NCBI RefSeq assembly: GCF_910594005.1
Contig: NC_057818.1
Span: forward strand, 53,208,001 to 53,272,000
Direction of reading: 5' to 3'
Length of the DNA: 64,000 nt
DNA from: Cervus elaphus
Taxonomy: Eukaryota > Chordata > Mammalia > Artiodactyla > Cervidae
Shown: one piece after another, positions 1-11,226 of the stretch
Layout: each line of letters starts with the position of its first letter
Position numbering within the stretch: the stretch's first letter is position 1
Notes under the pieces: generated by a model
Database searches by the model: none
What the model was told of the DNA's origin: nothing
The model's input: only the letters and a program-made list of their open reading frames with translations
Program-made: the position numbers and the translations under genes

Positions 1-51
1 TTACTAGGGTCTCCACCACCCCAACTCAGCCTTCCTGTATCTCTCCCACAG

Positions 52-3000
52 CTGGGTCCCTGAAGAACCATCAGGAGGTGGACATGAATGTTGTGAGGAT
101 TTGCTTCCAGGCCTCATACAGGGACCAGCAAGGACAGATGCGCCGGATGGACCCTGTGCTCTCTGAGCCTGTCTATGACAAGAGTGAGTTGAGGGTGCTG
201 TTCCATTAGGATTGTCTTTGGTTGCAAGTACTGGAAAGCCCCACACAGAATGGGTGAACAATCAGGGAATTCTTTTTTTTTTTCCTCAGTTATTAAGTCT
301 GTTCCTATTGATTCAGCTGCTCAGCTATATCAGGGTGCTGGTTCAGTAGCTCTGTGATTCTCGTGGCCTTTCCCTCGTGGTCATGAGCTGGCTGCCACAG
401 CTCCGGACATCATATCTGTGTTCAGGATGGTGTGTGGGGTCACCCTGTATGGTGTGCAAGCTGTACACTGCCCATCTCTAGAGGTCAGCATTTACTAAGT
501 AGCCTATGGCAACAGGGCCTTCTGGTATTGTGGAAAGCGCAATCGGTACAACTATACAAAGCAGTCCTTGGGAAGAGGCAGCATAAGTAATAATCTCTCT
601 GTTTTACAGAAAATGATACATTTCTCAGAATCACCCTGATAGGCATCTGCTTATGTCTCACTGGCCAGAACTTGGCTTCATGGCCACCTTTAGTTGCAAA
701 GCAGTCTGAGAAAGCATGTATTTAGATTTTTCATCCTCTATAGAGGGGTACAGGCATAGAAGAGGATATTAGGAATGGCTGTTAGATTTTAGCCCACTTA
801 CAGTGACTGCCACAAGCATCAAAATGGGCAGGGAATATTAATTCAATCTGGACTTTTATGGATGCAAGAGATAGAATCCCAACTCACATAAGAAAAAAAA
901 AAAAAAAAAAAGAATGTTAGTTCCATTAACTAAAAATATCCAGAGGTAATATAATGTTTCAGGTTTGGCTTTATCCAGGCTCTCAGTGATGTCATTAGGG
1001 ATCTATTTCTTTCCATCTCTCAGTCATGCTTCCTTCATGTTAGAGTCACTCTTAGCAGGGCCCTCCCAGGCGGGGGCAAAATAACTGTACAAAGCTCTAG
1101 TTTTATGTCCTACCAGCCTGGAACTTTTCTCCTGCTCCTAAAGAGAGATTTTTTTACCCAATTTCCTTTTTTTTTTTTTTCCTGCATGCAGTCTTTCTCT
1201 AATTGCGGTGAGTGGGGGCTACTCTTTATTGAGGTGTGTAGGCTCTAGGCACTTGGACTTCAGTAGGTGTGGCAAGTGAGCTTAGTAGTAGCAGCTCAAA
1301 GGCTCTAGAGCTCAGGCTTAGTTGCTCCGTGGCATGTAGAATCTTCCCATGCTAGGAATCGAACCTGTGTCCGCTGCATCAGCAGACAGATTCTTGTCCC
1401 CTGTACCACCAGGAAGTCCTCTTACCCAATATTTTTGCTCGCATCCTCCTCTCTGACCAATCATCTGTGGCCAGGAGGAGGTGATGCTTTGATTGGCCAG
1501 GTCTAGGGCACATGGTCACCACTTAGCTACCAGTGGGCTTTGACCTATCCAATCCCCATGACAGAGATGGGAGCTCACTAGACCTCAGCGCGGAGGACTC
1601 ATGGATTTCCATTAACCCCTCCACCCCAGGCATCTTCTTTTTCCACCTGCACCACAGGTTCCAAAAATATCAGACACCCTGGCTTGTCCATTTCCCACCT
1701 CTCCAACCCCGAGTGGGCACCCATGGGGTTCCTGGTAAGGATTTAATGACTGAATTCTTTTTTTTTTTCCCCTTTGTGTGTCTTCCTCTCCTCTTTCCCA
1801 GAGTCTACAAACACGTCGGAGCTACGGATTTGCCGAATCAACAAGGAGAGTGGGCCGTGCACGGGTGGCGAGGAGCTCTACCTCCTCTGCGACAAGGTGC
1901 AGAAAGGTGAGGGGCCTGGGGCAGCGAGCGGGCAGAGTGGGGTCTGACGCTTGCAGAGAGGGAGACGGTGAGGGGTAGCTGGTAAACCAGGGGAGCCTAG
2001 AAGAAGGGTCCAGAGCTCTGGTTTCAGATATTGCCCATTGATTCACTCTCTCACTGAGTCACCCAACCACACACCCACTCACTCATTCATGAACAGAGAA
2101 CGAAGCCTGTTTATATCGGCCAGCGTTGAGTGCTGGGAAGACCTTGGCATCAGGAACTTTGGGGAACTACTCTGGTATTAAAATCGTGGACTTGTATAAA
2201 TGCATGCTTTATGCCAGTTGGGTCGGAGCTCCAGATGGAGAAAATGGAGGAGGTTTCCACTTGAGTCATGTCCATTCAAATGTCAAAATCCCTTTCTCAA
2301 ACAGGGTTTTTAAAAATTTTACTATTTATTCATTTTTGGCTGCACTGGGTCCTTGTTGCTTTGTGTGGGCTTACTCTAGCTGTGGCGAGCAGGGGCCACT
2401 CTTCATTGCGATGCACAGGCTTCTCACTGCGGTGGCTTCTCTTGTTGCAGAGGACAGGCTCTAGGTGCACACATACTTCAGTAGTTGGAGCACGCGGGCT
2501 CTGTAGTTGCGCCATGCGGGATCTAGGGCACTGGCTCAGCAGTTGTGGTGCACAGGCTTAGCTGCTCTGCAGCATGTGGGGTCTTCCCAGATCAGGGATC
2601 AAACTCATGTCCCCCTGCATTGGCAGGTGAATTCTTATCCATTGTGCCACCAGGGAAGTCTGGGTTTTTGTGGTTTTTTTTTTTTTTTTGAACAAGTAAA
2701 TGGTTATTGGGTGGCTCCTCTATGCTGGCCTCTGTGCTAGGCAGTGCTGGGACATAGCAGTGACCAAGACATGTCCAGACTCTGCCCTCACAGGGCTCTC
2801 AGTTCAGTGAGAGGTAGGGAAAGAAATACAAATTATAAATATGCGTAATGCTGATAGGGAAGAAGACATAGTACTGAGACTGAACAACAGGAAGATCAGA
2901 CATGGCCCAGGCATCTGGGAAGGCTTCCTGGAGGAGGTGATATTTGAGCTGAGATCTGAGGAAGGCCAAGGAGATTCTTAGGAGCCTGGGAATTGGGGTT

Positions 3001-6000
3001 AGGGCCAAAAAACTGATCCTGCCCTGGGTGAATGATTCAAGGTAGATGTGAGTTCTATTCCATTATTGACTCACTGGTTGATTTTGGCCAGGTGACTTCA
3101 CTACCCTGTTTCCTCAACCCCTAAAATGAGCTGGTATTAAGATGAGATGGGATTCCAAGTCCCTAAGAGCTACATCACAAAGAGTTAGCATTTACTGAGG
3201 ATTTTCTGAGTTCCAGACCTGGAGCTAATATTTTGCATAATGCTTATAAAAGCCATCATACTTAACAAGGATTGATCACCTATTATGTTAAGTCCTCTTC
3301 TAAGCCCTTTTATTGGAATGACTAATTTAATCCTCCTAACAAGTCCTACAAGGTGAGTGCTAGACTTTCCCTCTTTAGGGTGATGACACTGGGCCCAGAA
3401 ATAGCAGTAACTTCCCCAAGTCCTAGGAGCTAGTGCTGAAGAGCTCCCATCTTGGATTTCCATCTTGGCTGCACCACTTCTCGACCATGTGACCTTGGAC
3501 AAGTGGCTTAATCTCCTGGTGCCTTTGCTTTCTCCTCAATATCATGGGCTTCCTAGAATTGTTGTATGTCTTAGAGGTAATCTGTGTGTGTCCAACACAT
3601 ATAAAGCCTCAATATATATACATACACATGGGCTTCCCAGGTAGCCCTAGTGGTAAAGAACCTGTCTGCCAATACAGGAGACATGGGTTCGATCTCTGGA
3701 TCATAAATCCTGGAGGAGGAAATGGCAACCCACTCCAGTATTCTTGCCTGGAGAATCCCATGGACAGAGGAGCCTGGTGTGCTACTATTCATAGGAGTCA
3801 GACATGACTGAAGTGACTTAGCATGCATGCACGCATAATTAGTTTTATTCTTAGAAATATTGGTGTTGATTTTGGGGGAGGCTGAGTGAGTTGGGTCTCT
3901 GGTGGACCAAGTGTCTTGGCCCAGCTGATGCCCCCACTTTCCTGCCAGAGGATATATCGGTGGTGTTCAGCAGAGCCTCCTGGGAAGGCCGGGCTGACTT
4001 CTCCCAGGCCGATGTGCACCGCCAGATTGCCATTGTGTTCAAGACACCACCCTACGAGGACCTGGAGATCGTTGAACCTGTGACAGTGAACGTCTTTCTG
4101 CAGCGGCTTACCGATGGGGTCTGCAGTGAGCCTCTGCCCTTCACCTACCTGCCTCGGGACCATGGTAACCACAGCAACCCAGGGTGACCCACTGCCCCAG
4201 AGACCAGGTCTTTGGCCTTGCTTGGGGTGACCCAAAGGGGAAAGGGGACGAGGCAGAAGTAGAATGGGGGCTCCGAGTTGCACAGACTGGGGTTCAAATC
4301 CTGATCTGCTTACTGGCTTATGTGACCTTGGCTTTTCCTAGTCTCAGACTCCTCCTGTGCAAAATGGAAATAATAACAGTACCCATCTCTTGATATTTTG
4401 GGATTATTTAATGATTTCTCCTCTCAGCACAGCTGCTCATGCCTGGGCCTCTGCTGGGAACATAGTGGTACCAGAGACAGCCCCAGCCCTGTGCTATGAG
4501 GCTCATCATCCTCTGGAGGTGGGGGGATGGGGGGAACAGATCCATTCCCATACAGGAACAGCCAGAGTGGGCAGGGCTGGGATGGAATTGCTTACAGAAT
4601 TCGGCTTGCAGAGTAGGGCAACTGACCCAACCTTAGAGTTCAGGGTGGGTTTCCTGGAAGAGGGGGCAGTTGACCTGAGGACAGGAGGGTGACTAAGCAG
4701 TTTTCCAGGGAAGTGATAAGAGTTGAGGAAGAGTGTTTTAAGCAGCTGGAACAGCAAGTGTGAAGGCCCTGAGGCAGAATTATGCCTGGGATGTTCCAGT
4801 GTGGTTAGAAGTGGATTTGGGTTTTATTCTAAGATATGGACATCTATATACATTGGTTGGGAAAAAGCCAGAACAGCTCAACAACTTCCCAAACGGTTTC
4901 TATAATTCTTATTTTTCACGGGTTATTTTTTATGCCTCTGGTATCTCCTGATATCTCCTGATACAGACAGCTACGGCGTGGACAAGAAGCGGAAACGGGG
5001 GCTGCCTGATGTTCTTGGGGAGCTGAATAGTTCCGGTGTGTCCCCTCTGCCCCTTTTGATGTCCCTCTCCAGGTCCCTGGGAGGGGTTGACTGACCCCAC
5101 CGCCCTGCCCACTCCCCCAGGTTGGGGAGGAGGGGCTGGTGGGATCCAGGGGTCCTCATCTTTGCCTTCCTTCAGATCCACATGGCATTGAGAGCAAACG
5201 ACGGAGGAAAAAACCAGTCTTCCTGGATCAATTCCTGCCCAGCCATGGCTCAGGTGGGTATTGATTCAGTGCAAGCCCCTGCCCTCAAGGTGGGCTGAGG
5301 TGGGGGCTGCAGTCCCGCTTTTCTAGCCTCTTCAGGCCCCCCAAGAGCTCCTACATGGCCGGTGCCTCACCACTTAACCAGCAACATAAAGTGGAAATAG
5401 TGGCTCTGGACACAGTCCAGAGGCTCTGATCTCCACTTGGCCATGTACATGCTGTGTGACCTTCATCAAGTTGCTCTACCTCTCAGAGCTTCAGGGCTCC
5501 TCTGAAAAGTATCACCACATCCCTACCTCATTGGCCTTTTAAATATTACTGTATTTATTTTTACAGACACTCTGAGCATAACTGCTTTGTGTGTGTTCAC
5601 TTAATCTGTGCAGTCCCTCTAGTGGGTGGGGGGTGGGTGCTGTCATCTCCTCCCATGCCCCGGTCCCATTTTACTGGTGAAAAAACTTGAGGCCCAGAGA
5701 GGTGACATCTCTTGCCCAAGGTCACACAGCCATCCGTGGTGGAGCTAGGAGTTACACCTGGGCAAAAGTTTATTTACTTGTTAATTTATTTAAATTTTTA
5801 ATTATTTAATTAGGCTGCAATAGGTCTTAGTTGCATGTGGAATCTTCAATCTTCTCTGTGGCATGTGGGATCTTTAGTTGTGGCAATGTGAACTCTTAGT
5901 TGCGGCATGTGGGATCTATTTCTCTGACCAGGGATCAAACCCAGGGCCTCTGCATTGGGAGCATGGAGTCTTAGCCACTGGACCCACCACCCATGGGCAT

Positions 6001-9000
6001 AGGTTTAGATTAGTGATGATACATATGAAACCAGTAGTAGGGAGTAGATGATGGATAAATAGAAGTGGTGTCAGAGCTAGCCAGCCTTGAATTCAGTCAC
6101 CCTCTGACCTCTTCTACCACGGCCTTCATCTCAACTCACATGCCAGCCTCCAGATCCCATGAACTGTAACCCTGTCTGGCTGCTATCCAAAGCCTCCCCA
6201 CTTGCTGACTGCTAGCTCTAAGAACGCTGTCCCCAGGACCCCAGCTACCCCAGGAGCCCAGCTCCCAGTCAGCTCCCAACCAGAATCTGCTGGAGTTGTC
6301 AATCTCAGCCAATCTCACCCAAAGGTTTCAAGTGTCATCTGTTGTCCCCCCCAACCCCTCTAACCAATGCCCAAGACCTCTGCCCCTAGAAACCCCCAGT
6401 CCTAGTCCATTTCACCAACCTTCAACCCTGAATCCCTGAAATCCCTCATCATTAGCCACTTAGTAATTCTTTCACTTGCTCCATCACCCCAATTTCCCAG
6501 TATCTAAAGTTCCCCTTTCTCATTCCTGTGGCAAAGCTGCCCTGGCATTAGAGTGGAATGGTTAGGAGCCTGGCCTCTGCAATCAGACTGGGTTTGAATT
6601 CAAGGCCACAATTTAGCCACTGTGTGATCTTTTTTTAAAAAAATATTTATGGCTGCATCAGGTCTTAGTTGCAGCATGTGGGCTGTTCATTGAAGTACAA
6701 GGTCTTCTCTCTAGCTGTGGTGTGTGTGTGGGGGGTGTCTAGAAATGTATTTGTGGTGCATGGGCTTAGTTGCCCTGAGGCATGTGAGATCTTAGTTCCT
6801 GAACCAGGAATCAAACCTGTTTCCCCTGAATTGGAAGGTGGATTCTTAACCACTGCGCTGGGGAGTCCCAGTGCAACCTCTTTGGGCCTCAGTTTACTTA
6901 ACTTGCAGATGGAGATCTTCCTTCTTGGGGTTCCTTCCAGAATTTAGTGAGGCCACAAGGCACAGTTATTTAGTATAGGATTTGGTGCCCAGGAGATGTT
7001 AGGAACTTGCTGGAAACCAGGAATGCCACCTGTATTTGTTATGATCATGTTTAACTGCATTTACAGCAAAACCTCAAATAACAGGAGCTTCAGTAGGATA
7101 GGACATTATTTCTCCTCTCACATTAACACAGTCCAGGGGTGGGTGGTCCACAGATGGTTTGGTGGCTGCATGATCATCGGCGACCCAAGATCCTGCCATT
7201 TTCAGCTCATAATTTCCACCTAATGCAGAATGGCTGTTGCAGCTCCAGCCATCATGCCCACATTTCAGCCAGCAGCACTTGGTTACATGTCCACATGAAG
7301 CTACAAGGGAAGCTGGGAAATAGAGTTCCAGCAGCACTGTGACTCCTTCTAAAATAAGTGTAGTCAGTCTTTGCTGGTAAGGTTTGTCTTGTCTCAAAAA
7401 GACTTCCACAATAACACTTACCATTTTACCTTACAATTTTGGGACTTGATATTTCTCCTTGGGTCTCCCATGTTGTGGAGATTTCACCTTTTGGGTTGTC
7501 TTTAAATGCTGGGGGGCTTTGGAGCATCTTTTTCTTCCTCATTCTTAAGGAAAACCCACTAGCATTATAGGAGCACAGTTTCAACCCTGGTTCCACAACT
7601 CACCTGTGGACTGCAAGTTATTTTGCCTGTTTGCTTATTAAATAAGAATGATTCTTAGTTTCTTGAGGAACTTCCAAACTGTTTTCCACATACCAGTTTA
7701 CCCTCCCACCAACAATGTATGAGGGTTCTCTTTTCTCTACATCCTCAACAGCATTTGTTATTTATGTCTTTCTGATGACAGCCATTCTGACAGGTGTGAG
7801 GTAATACTTCATTGTGGTTTTTATTTGCATTTCTCTGATGATTAACCATGTTGAGCATCTTTTCATGTGACTGTTGGCCAACTGCATGTCTTCCTTAGAA
7901 AAATGTTTATTCAGTTGCTCTGCTCATTTTTTTAGTTGGGCTATTTGTTTATTTAATATCGTATGAGCTGTTTTTATTTTGGACATTAACCCTGTATTGG
8001 TCATATCATTTGCAAATACCATATGATGCAGCAATTCCACTCCTGAGTGTATATCCAAAACAAACAAACAAAATGAAAACACTAATTTGAAAAGAGACAT
8101 GTACCCCAGTTCATAGCATCATTGTTTACAATAGCCAAGAAATGGAAGTAACCTAAGTGTCCTTCAATAAATGAATGGATAAAGAAGATGTGGTATATAT
8201 ATATACAATGGATTACTGCTGCTGCTTAGTCGCTTTAGTCGTGTCTGTCTGTATACGACCCTATGGACTGCAGCCTGCCAGGCTCCTCTGTCCATGGGAT
8301 TCTCTAGGCAAGATTCCTGGAGTGGGTTGCCATGCCCTCCTCACAATGTATTACTACTCAGTCATAAAACTGTAATTTGCAACAACATGGATGGACTTAG
8401 TATTATGCTTAGTGGCAGAGAAAGACAAATACTGTACAACTTATATGTGGAGTCATTAAAAAAAGTGAATATAACAAAAAAGAAATACTGACAGATATAG
8501 ACAACAAACTAGTGGTTATCAGTGGGAAGAGGGGAGGGGGAGGGGAAATATAGGGATGGGGATTAAAAGGTACAAATTACGATGTATAAAATAAATCAGC
8601 AACAGGGACAGGGAATACAGCACAGGGAATATAGCCAATATTTTATAACAACTATAAGCAGAGTATGGGCTTCCCTGGTGGTCTGCATGGTAAAGAATCC
8701 ACCTGCAATGCAAGAGACCTGGGTTCAGTCCCCGGGTTGGGAAGATCCCCTGGAGAAGGGAATGGCAACTCACTCTAGTATTCTAGAAGGGCAACGCCCT
8801 TCCAGTATTCTTGCCTGGAGAATCCCATGGACAGAGGAACCTGGTGGGCTACAGTCCATGGGATGGCCAAGAGTCAGACACAACTGAATGATTAAGCACA
8901 CACACATAAGTGGAGTATAACCTTAAATAATTGTGAATCACTATGTTGTACACCTGAAATGTATAATACTGTTCATCAATTATACCTCAAAAAAAAAATT

Positions 9001-9558
9001 ATTGTACATAAAAAAAAAAGAGAAAGAACGGTGGTAGTCCCTACTCAGAGTTCTCCCTGGCGTTATAGGAGGCCACATGATAAAGTATTTAGCCATAGAC
9101 CCGGCATTTGACCTGGCGGGAGGTCGATCCTAAAAGCCCACCATGCTTCCTTCTTTCTCCTCATCCCTGCAGGACCGTACCTCCCGCCGTCAGTGCTGCT
9201 ACCGGACACAGACTTCTTCCCGGGCACCGTATCCCTCCCTAGCCTGGAACCCCCCGGCGGGCCGGACCTCCTGGACGACGGCTTTCCCTACGACCCCGCT
9301 GCCCCCACGCTCTTGACCATGCTGGACATGTTGCCCCCAGCGCCACCACTCACCAGCGCTGTCGCGGGCAACGGCGGTGCAGGGGCCGCGGTCGGGGAGC
9401 CCCCCGGCCCTGAGCCGCTGACGCTGGACTCGTACCAGGCCCCGGGCCCCGGGGACGGAGGCACTGCCAGCCTCGTGGGCAGCAACATGTTCCCCAACCA
9501 GTACCGTGAGGCCGGCTTTGGGGGTGGCCTCCTGTCCCCGGGCCCTGAGGCCACGTAG
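52..9558 (+). CDS. RELB: RELB, NF-kB subunit RelB (C-terminal part, six coding exons)
   Basis: Coding exons are 52-183, 1802-1906, 3949-4164, 4967-5035, 5176-5253 and 9173-9558, all with AG/GT borders and codon phases that join without a shift; the stop is TAG at 9556-9558. About 328 residues are present; the N-terminus and most of the Rel homology DNA-binding domain lie upstream of the window. The first exon ends the RHD (VVRICFQASYRD); exons two and three make the IPT/TIG dimerisation domain (SELRICRINKESG, GRADFSQADVHRQIAIVFKTP); exon four has the nuclear localisation signal KKRKR; the last exon is the Pro/Gly-rich activation domain ending LLSPGPEAT. RelB pairs with p52 or p50 in the non-canonical NF-kB pathway and acts in the nucleus. 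Identity rests on near-complete agreement with mammalian RELB as I remember it. No break is seen. Confidence 0.96.
184..1801 (+). other. RELB intron with SINE
   Basis: Intron between the first two RELB exons of the window, with donor GTGAGT and acceptor CTTTCCCAG. It holds A-rich runs near 890-912 and a minus-strand tRNA-derived CHR-type SINE at about 1160-1425. No coding signal was seen. Confidence 0.85.
1160..1425 (-). repeat. CHR-type tRNA-derived SINE
   Basis: On the + strand it ends with a degenerate form of the SINE 5' tRNA part (ATCGAACCTGTGTCC...CACCAGGAAGTCC) and starts with a T-rich stretch, so it lies reversed. Its wording resembles the copies at 2317, 5775, 6632 and 12313, which supports an interspersed family found in ruminants and other cetartiodactyls. 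Confidence 0.75.
2317..2664 (-). repeat. CHR-type tRNA-derived SINE, longer copy
   Basis: Reversed SINE with typical phrases on the + strand (TGGCTGCACTGGGTCCTTG, GCATGTGGGGTCTTCCCAG, CCACCAGGGAAGTC). It lies in the RELB intron 1907-3948 and is followed by a T-run and older L2-like sequence. Confidence 0.75.
2690..3010 (-). repeat. L2-like LINE fragment
   Basis: The stretch reads like the reverse complement of the L2 3' region, with phrases such as GCAGTGCTGGGACATAGCAG, TCTGCCCTCACAGGGCTCTC and GGAGGAGGTGATATTTGAGC. It is old and diverged, so the borders are rough. Confidence 0.55.
3050..3560 (+). repeat. MIR-like fragments
   Basis: Two stretches (around 3050-3130 and 3470-3560) carry the MIR core wording, for example CATGTGACCTTGGACAAGTG followed by a CTCCTGGTGCCT-type tail. 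Part of 3350-3430 reads like a MIR in the other direction. Borders are approximate. Confidence 0.5.
3629..3836 (+). repeat. Bov-tA SINE
   Basis: A near full-length ruminant SINE: the tRNA-like head GGCTTCCCAGGTAGCCCTAG, then AGACATGGGTTCGATCTCTG, then the BovB-derived body (ACCCACTCCAGTATTCTTGC, CATGGACAGAGGAGCCTGG) and the tail GACATGACTGAAGTGACTTA. It sits in the RELB intron about 110 bases before the IPT exon. This family is restricted to ruminants and is a main reason for the host call. Confidence 0.9.
3949..4164 (+). CDS. RELB: RELB exon coding the main IPT dimerisation segment
   Basis: This 216-base exon starts after CCTGCCAG and ends before GTAACC. It codes the core of the immunoglobulin-like IPT domain, from DISVVFSRASWEGRADF to PLPFTYLPRDH. 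This part of the fold makes the Rel dimer interface and touches the DNA backbone. Both splice phases fit the flanking RELB exons (K-E at the 5' side, H-D at the 3' side). Confidence 0.95.
4270..4800. repeat. MIR (+) followed by L2-like fragment (-)
   Basis: About 4270-4400 reads as a MIR in + direction (GGTTCAAATCCTGATCTGC, TTATGTGACCTTGGCTTTTC). About 4430-4800 reads as reversed L2 (GGTTTCCTGGAAGAGG, GTGTGAAGGCCCTGAGGCAG). Both are ancient mammalian repeats in the RELB intron. Confidence 0.5.
5640..5995 (-). repeat. MIR fragment interrupted by a CHR-type SINE
   Basis: 5640-5765 is a reversed MIR (TGGTGAAAAAACTTGAGGCC, CAAGGTCACACAGCC). It is followed at about 5775-5995 by a reversed SINE (GCATGTGGGATCTTTAGTTG, CAGGGATCAAACCCAGGG). 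Both lie in the long RELB intron 5254-9172. Confidence 0.65.
6545..6965 (+). repeat. MIR split by a reversed CHR-type SINE
   Basis: The MIR begins near 6545 (TTAGGAGCCTGGCCTCTGC, CAGACTGGGTTTGAATTC) and stops at CACTGTGTGATC. A reversed SINE fills about 6632-6870, and the MIR picks up again at 6871 with CAACCTCTTTGGGCCTCAG. The order shows that the SINE entered an existing MIR. Confidence 0.65.
8218..8344 (-). repeat. Bov-tA SINE fragment with target-site duplication
   Basis: Reversed body of the ruminant SINE (CTGCTTAGTCGCTTTAGTCG to GGTTGCCATGCCCTCCTC). It is flanked by the direct repeat AATGGATTACT at 8207-8217 and AATGTATTACT at 8345-8355, one mismatch, which cuts the L1 reading at one point. 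This is direct evidence of retroposition into the L1. Confidence 0.85.
8667..8905 (+). repeat. Bov-tA SINE with target-site duplication and internal duplication
   Basis: Forward ruminant SINE from GGGCTTCCCTGGTGGTC to ACACAACTGAATGATTAAGC. It is flanked by 13-base repeats at 8654-8666 and 8906-8918 that differ at two positions. Inside, the phrase CAGTATTCT/TAGTATTCT occurs twice around 8775-8815, so part of the body has been duplicated. Confidence 0.85.
9173..9558 (+). CDS. RELB: RELB terminal coding exon, transactivation domain
   Basis: The last coding exon begins after CCTGCAG and ends with TAG at 9556-9558. It is GC-rich and codes a Pro-, Gly-, Leu- and acidic-rich tail (VLLPDTDFFPGTVSLP to GGGLLSPGPEAT), the activation region special to RelB among the NF-kB proteins. 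A minus-strand open frame of 143 codons overlaps it, but this follows from the GC-rich composition and has no other support. Confidence 0.95.
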
Positions 9559-9975
9559 CCCCGCGGCGCTGGAGGAGAGGCGCTGGGTGCGGAGGGAGGT
9601 GGCCTTCCAATCAGGATACCCAGCACCCCCATCCCCTGGGGCGGCCCTTGGTCAGTCTTCCAACGTCCTCGTCCTTCTGAATCGGACATCTTCAGCGCTG
9701 GGGAGAAACTCCGTAGCACCGGTTTCTCCTGAGCTCATTTTACAAATGAGAAAACTGAGTCTGGAGAGGAAAGGGGGCTTGGCTCTCAAGCACTAGCTTG
9801 TTAAAGCTGCTGTCTCAACCCCCACAAGCAGGGGCACTTCTCCAGGGGGATTCTGTTGTGTATATATGGGAGGAGGGTGCAGATCCCCCATCCTCCTTCC
9901 CCAAGCTTGAAGGTGGGGGGGGGGATAGGTTGTTTGTTCAGAGTCTTCCTAATAAAGATGAGCTTTTGATCCCTG
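9559..9975 (+). other. RELB: RELB 3' untranslated region
   Basis: The sequence between the RELB stop and the polyA signal. It contains a short reversed MIR-like piece near 9735-9775 (TTTTACAAATGAGAAAACTG). The transcript end is inferred to lie 10-25 bases after AATAAA. Confidence 0.8.
9951..9956 (+). terminator. RELB: RELB polyadenylation signal AATAAA
   Basis: Canonical AATAAA about 395 bases after the RELB stop, followed by a GT-rich stretch (GATCCCTGGGGGTCTCGTCTC) that could serve as the downstream element. No other AATAAA lies between the stop and this site. Confidence 0.85.
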
Positions 9976-9999
9976 GGGGTCTCGTCTCTTCGCTAGAGA

Positions 10000-10460
10000 A
10001 ACAACCCCCGCCCTTACGTACGAAGTCTCCAGGCTCCGCCTACGTCCCCCGGATTTCCTCAAGCCCCGCCCTTCCGCTCACTCTCTAGTTCAACCTAGTT
10101 CCCGCCTCTCGAGTAGGCGGAAGTGCCTCTGCAGCTCCCCGCCCCGTCATTCAGCCTCCCACTTCCGCTTCCGGTGCGGGTCGCGCGCGAGCGCAGCGGT
10201 GGGAGGTGGCGACGAGCCGGTGAGTTCGGGCAGTGGGTGACCTGCTGGCCTCGGGCGGACGTCAGCCCGGCTTCCCCCTTGCCTCGGCTTCTCCGCGGTC
10301 TACTGTGAGACTCCGCTTGGCCCGGGCCCCGAGGGCCGCCCGCCCCGCACCCCTTCGGCCTGCCGTGCCTCAGGCCGCGCCCTGCCTCCGCCGTCGGCCA
10401 GAACTCGCCGCGTCGGACCTTGCCGCTTGCCACAGGTCCCGCCCCCTTGTCAGAAAAACT
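10000..10460 (+). promoter_or_regulatory. CLASRP: CLASRP CpG-rich promoter with ETS-type sites
   Basis: GC- and CpG-rich stretch between RELB and CLASRP. ETS-family core sites (GGAA/TTCC) lie close together: GCGGAAGT at 10117-10124 and ACTTCCGCTTCCGG at 10161-10174. No TATA box is seen, as is usual for a housekeeping CpG promoter. The start site is inferred near 10090-10190. The RELB polyA signal is only about 130 bases upstream. Confidence 0.75.
10185..10219 (+). other. CLASRP: CLASRP exon 1, non-coding (3' border)
   Basis: A donor GACGAGCCG|GTGAGTTC ends a probable 5' untranslated exon at 10219; the 5' border is not fixed by sequence. It would join exon 2 at 11227, whose first 29 bases are also untranslated before the ATG. 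Confidence 0.6.
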
Positions 10461-11226
10461 TAGACCGATCCCTCAGGCCCAGAGCGGGTACTCGAGCCCT
10501 GTCCTCCAGGCTTGCCCCTAAACGCAGCCCACCCCCTCCTGTCAGCTCGCTCCGCCTCCCTCAGCCTCTGTACCCTCCCCCCGCCCCCAATTTAGATTCC
10601 TGCTTTAGACCTCAGCAGCGCTCCGTTCTTTTCTTCCGGCGCTGCCTCCTGCCCCCCTCCTCCCGCAAGTGTCGGGAGGACATCCACCACCATCCACGCC
10701 CTTCACGTGCCCTCGACCCCCACCTCCACACCACTACTCTTTTTCCATAAAAACTTTCTCCTCTTCGTCCACCAGCCTTCATCCCCAGACCTCTGGTACC
10801 CAGACCCCGCCACCCCCACGGATGGCCCCTGGTGGGCGCCGTTTCAGCCCTTCCTCTCCCTTGAGCTCCCAACCCCAGCTGCTCATGGTCTTCCTCCAGA
10901 CCTTACTTCAAACACTCTCTTCTTCCATTCTTGAACCTTTCATCCTTGATTCCTCCTCATTAAACACAGGATACCTCTTTCCCTGGGCTGCTCACTCCAG
11001 AATCAGCGGAAGTGGGGGTGGGGGATTCAGAATGCCCAGGGTACTGGATCAGACTTGCCCGGGATCCACCAGAGTGTATCCTGCTGCACGGCTCTGCAGC
11101 CTCACTTCCCCTCCCTGAAGCTGGTGTTCAGGATTAATTCTATCAACTTGTTAGGTGACGGTGATCCTGCCCGTATTTTTTTTTTTTTTTTAAAGCCCAT
11201 CTGACACCCCTTCCCTCATCCCTCAG

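Larger units (their letters stand above)
7660..9025 (+). repeat. L1 LINE 3' end with two nested Bov-tA SINEs
   Basis: Diverged L1 3' region in + direction: CATTTGCAAATACCATATGA, GAAGATGTGGTATATATATA, CAATAGCCAAGAAATGGAAG, and the end phrase GTTGTACACCTGAAATGTAT before an A-run near 8990. It is broken by SINEs at 8218-8344 (reversed) and 8667-8905 (forward). It lies in the last RELB intron. Confidence 0.8.
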
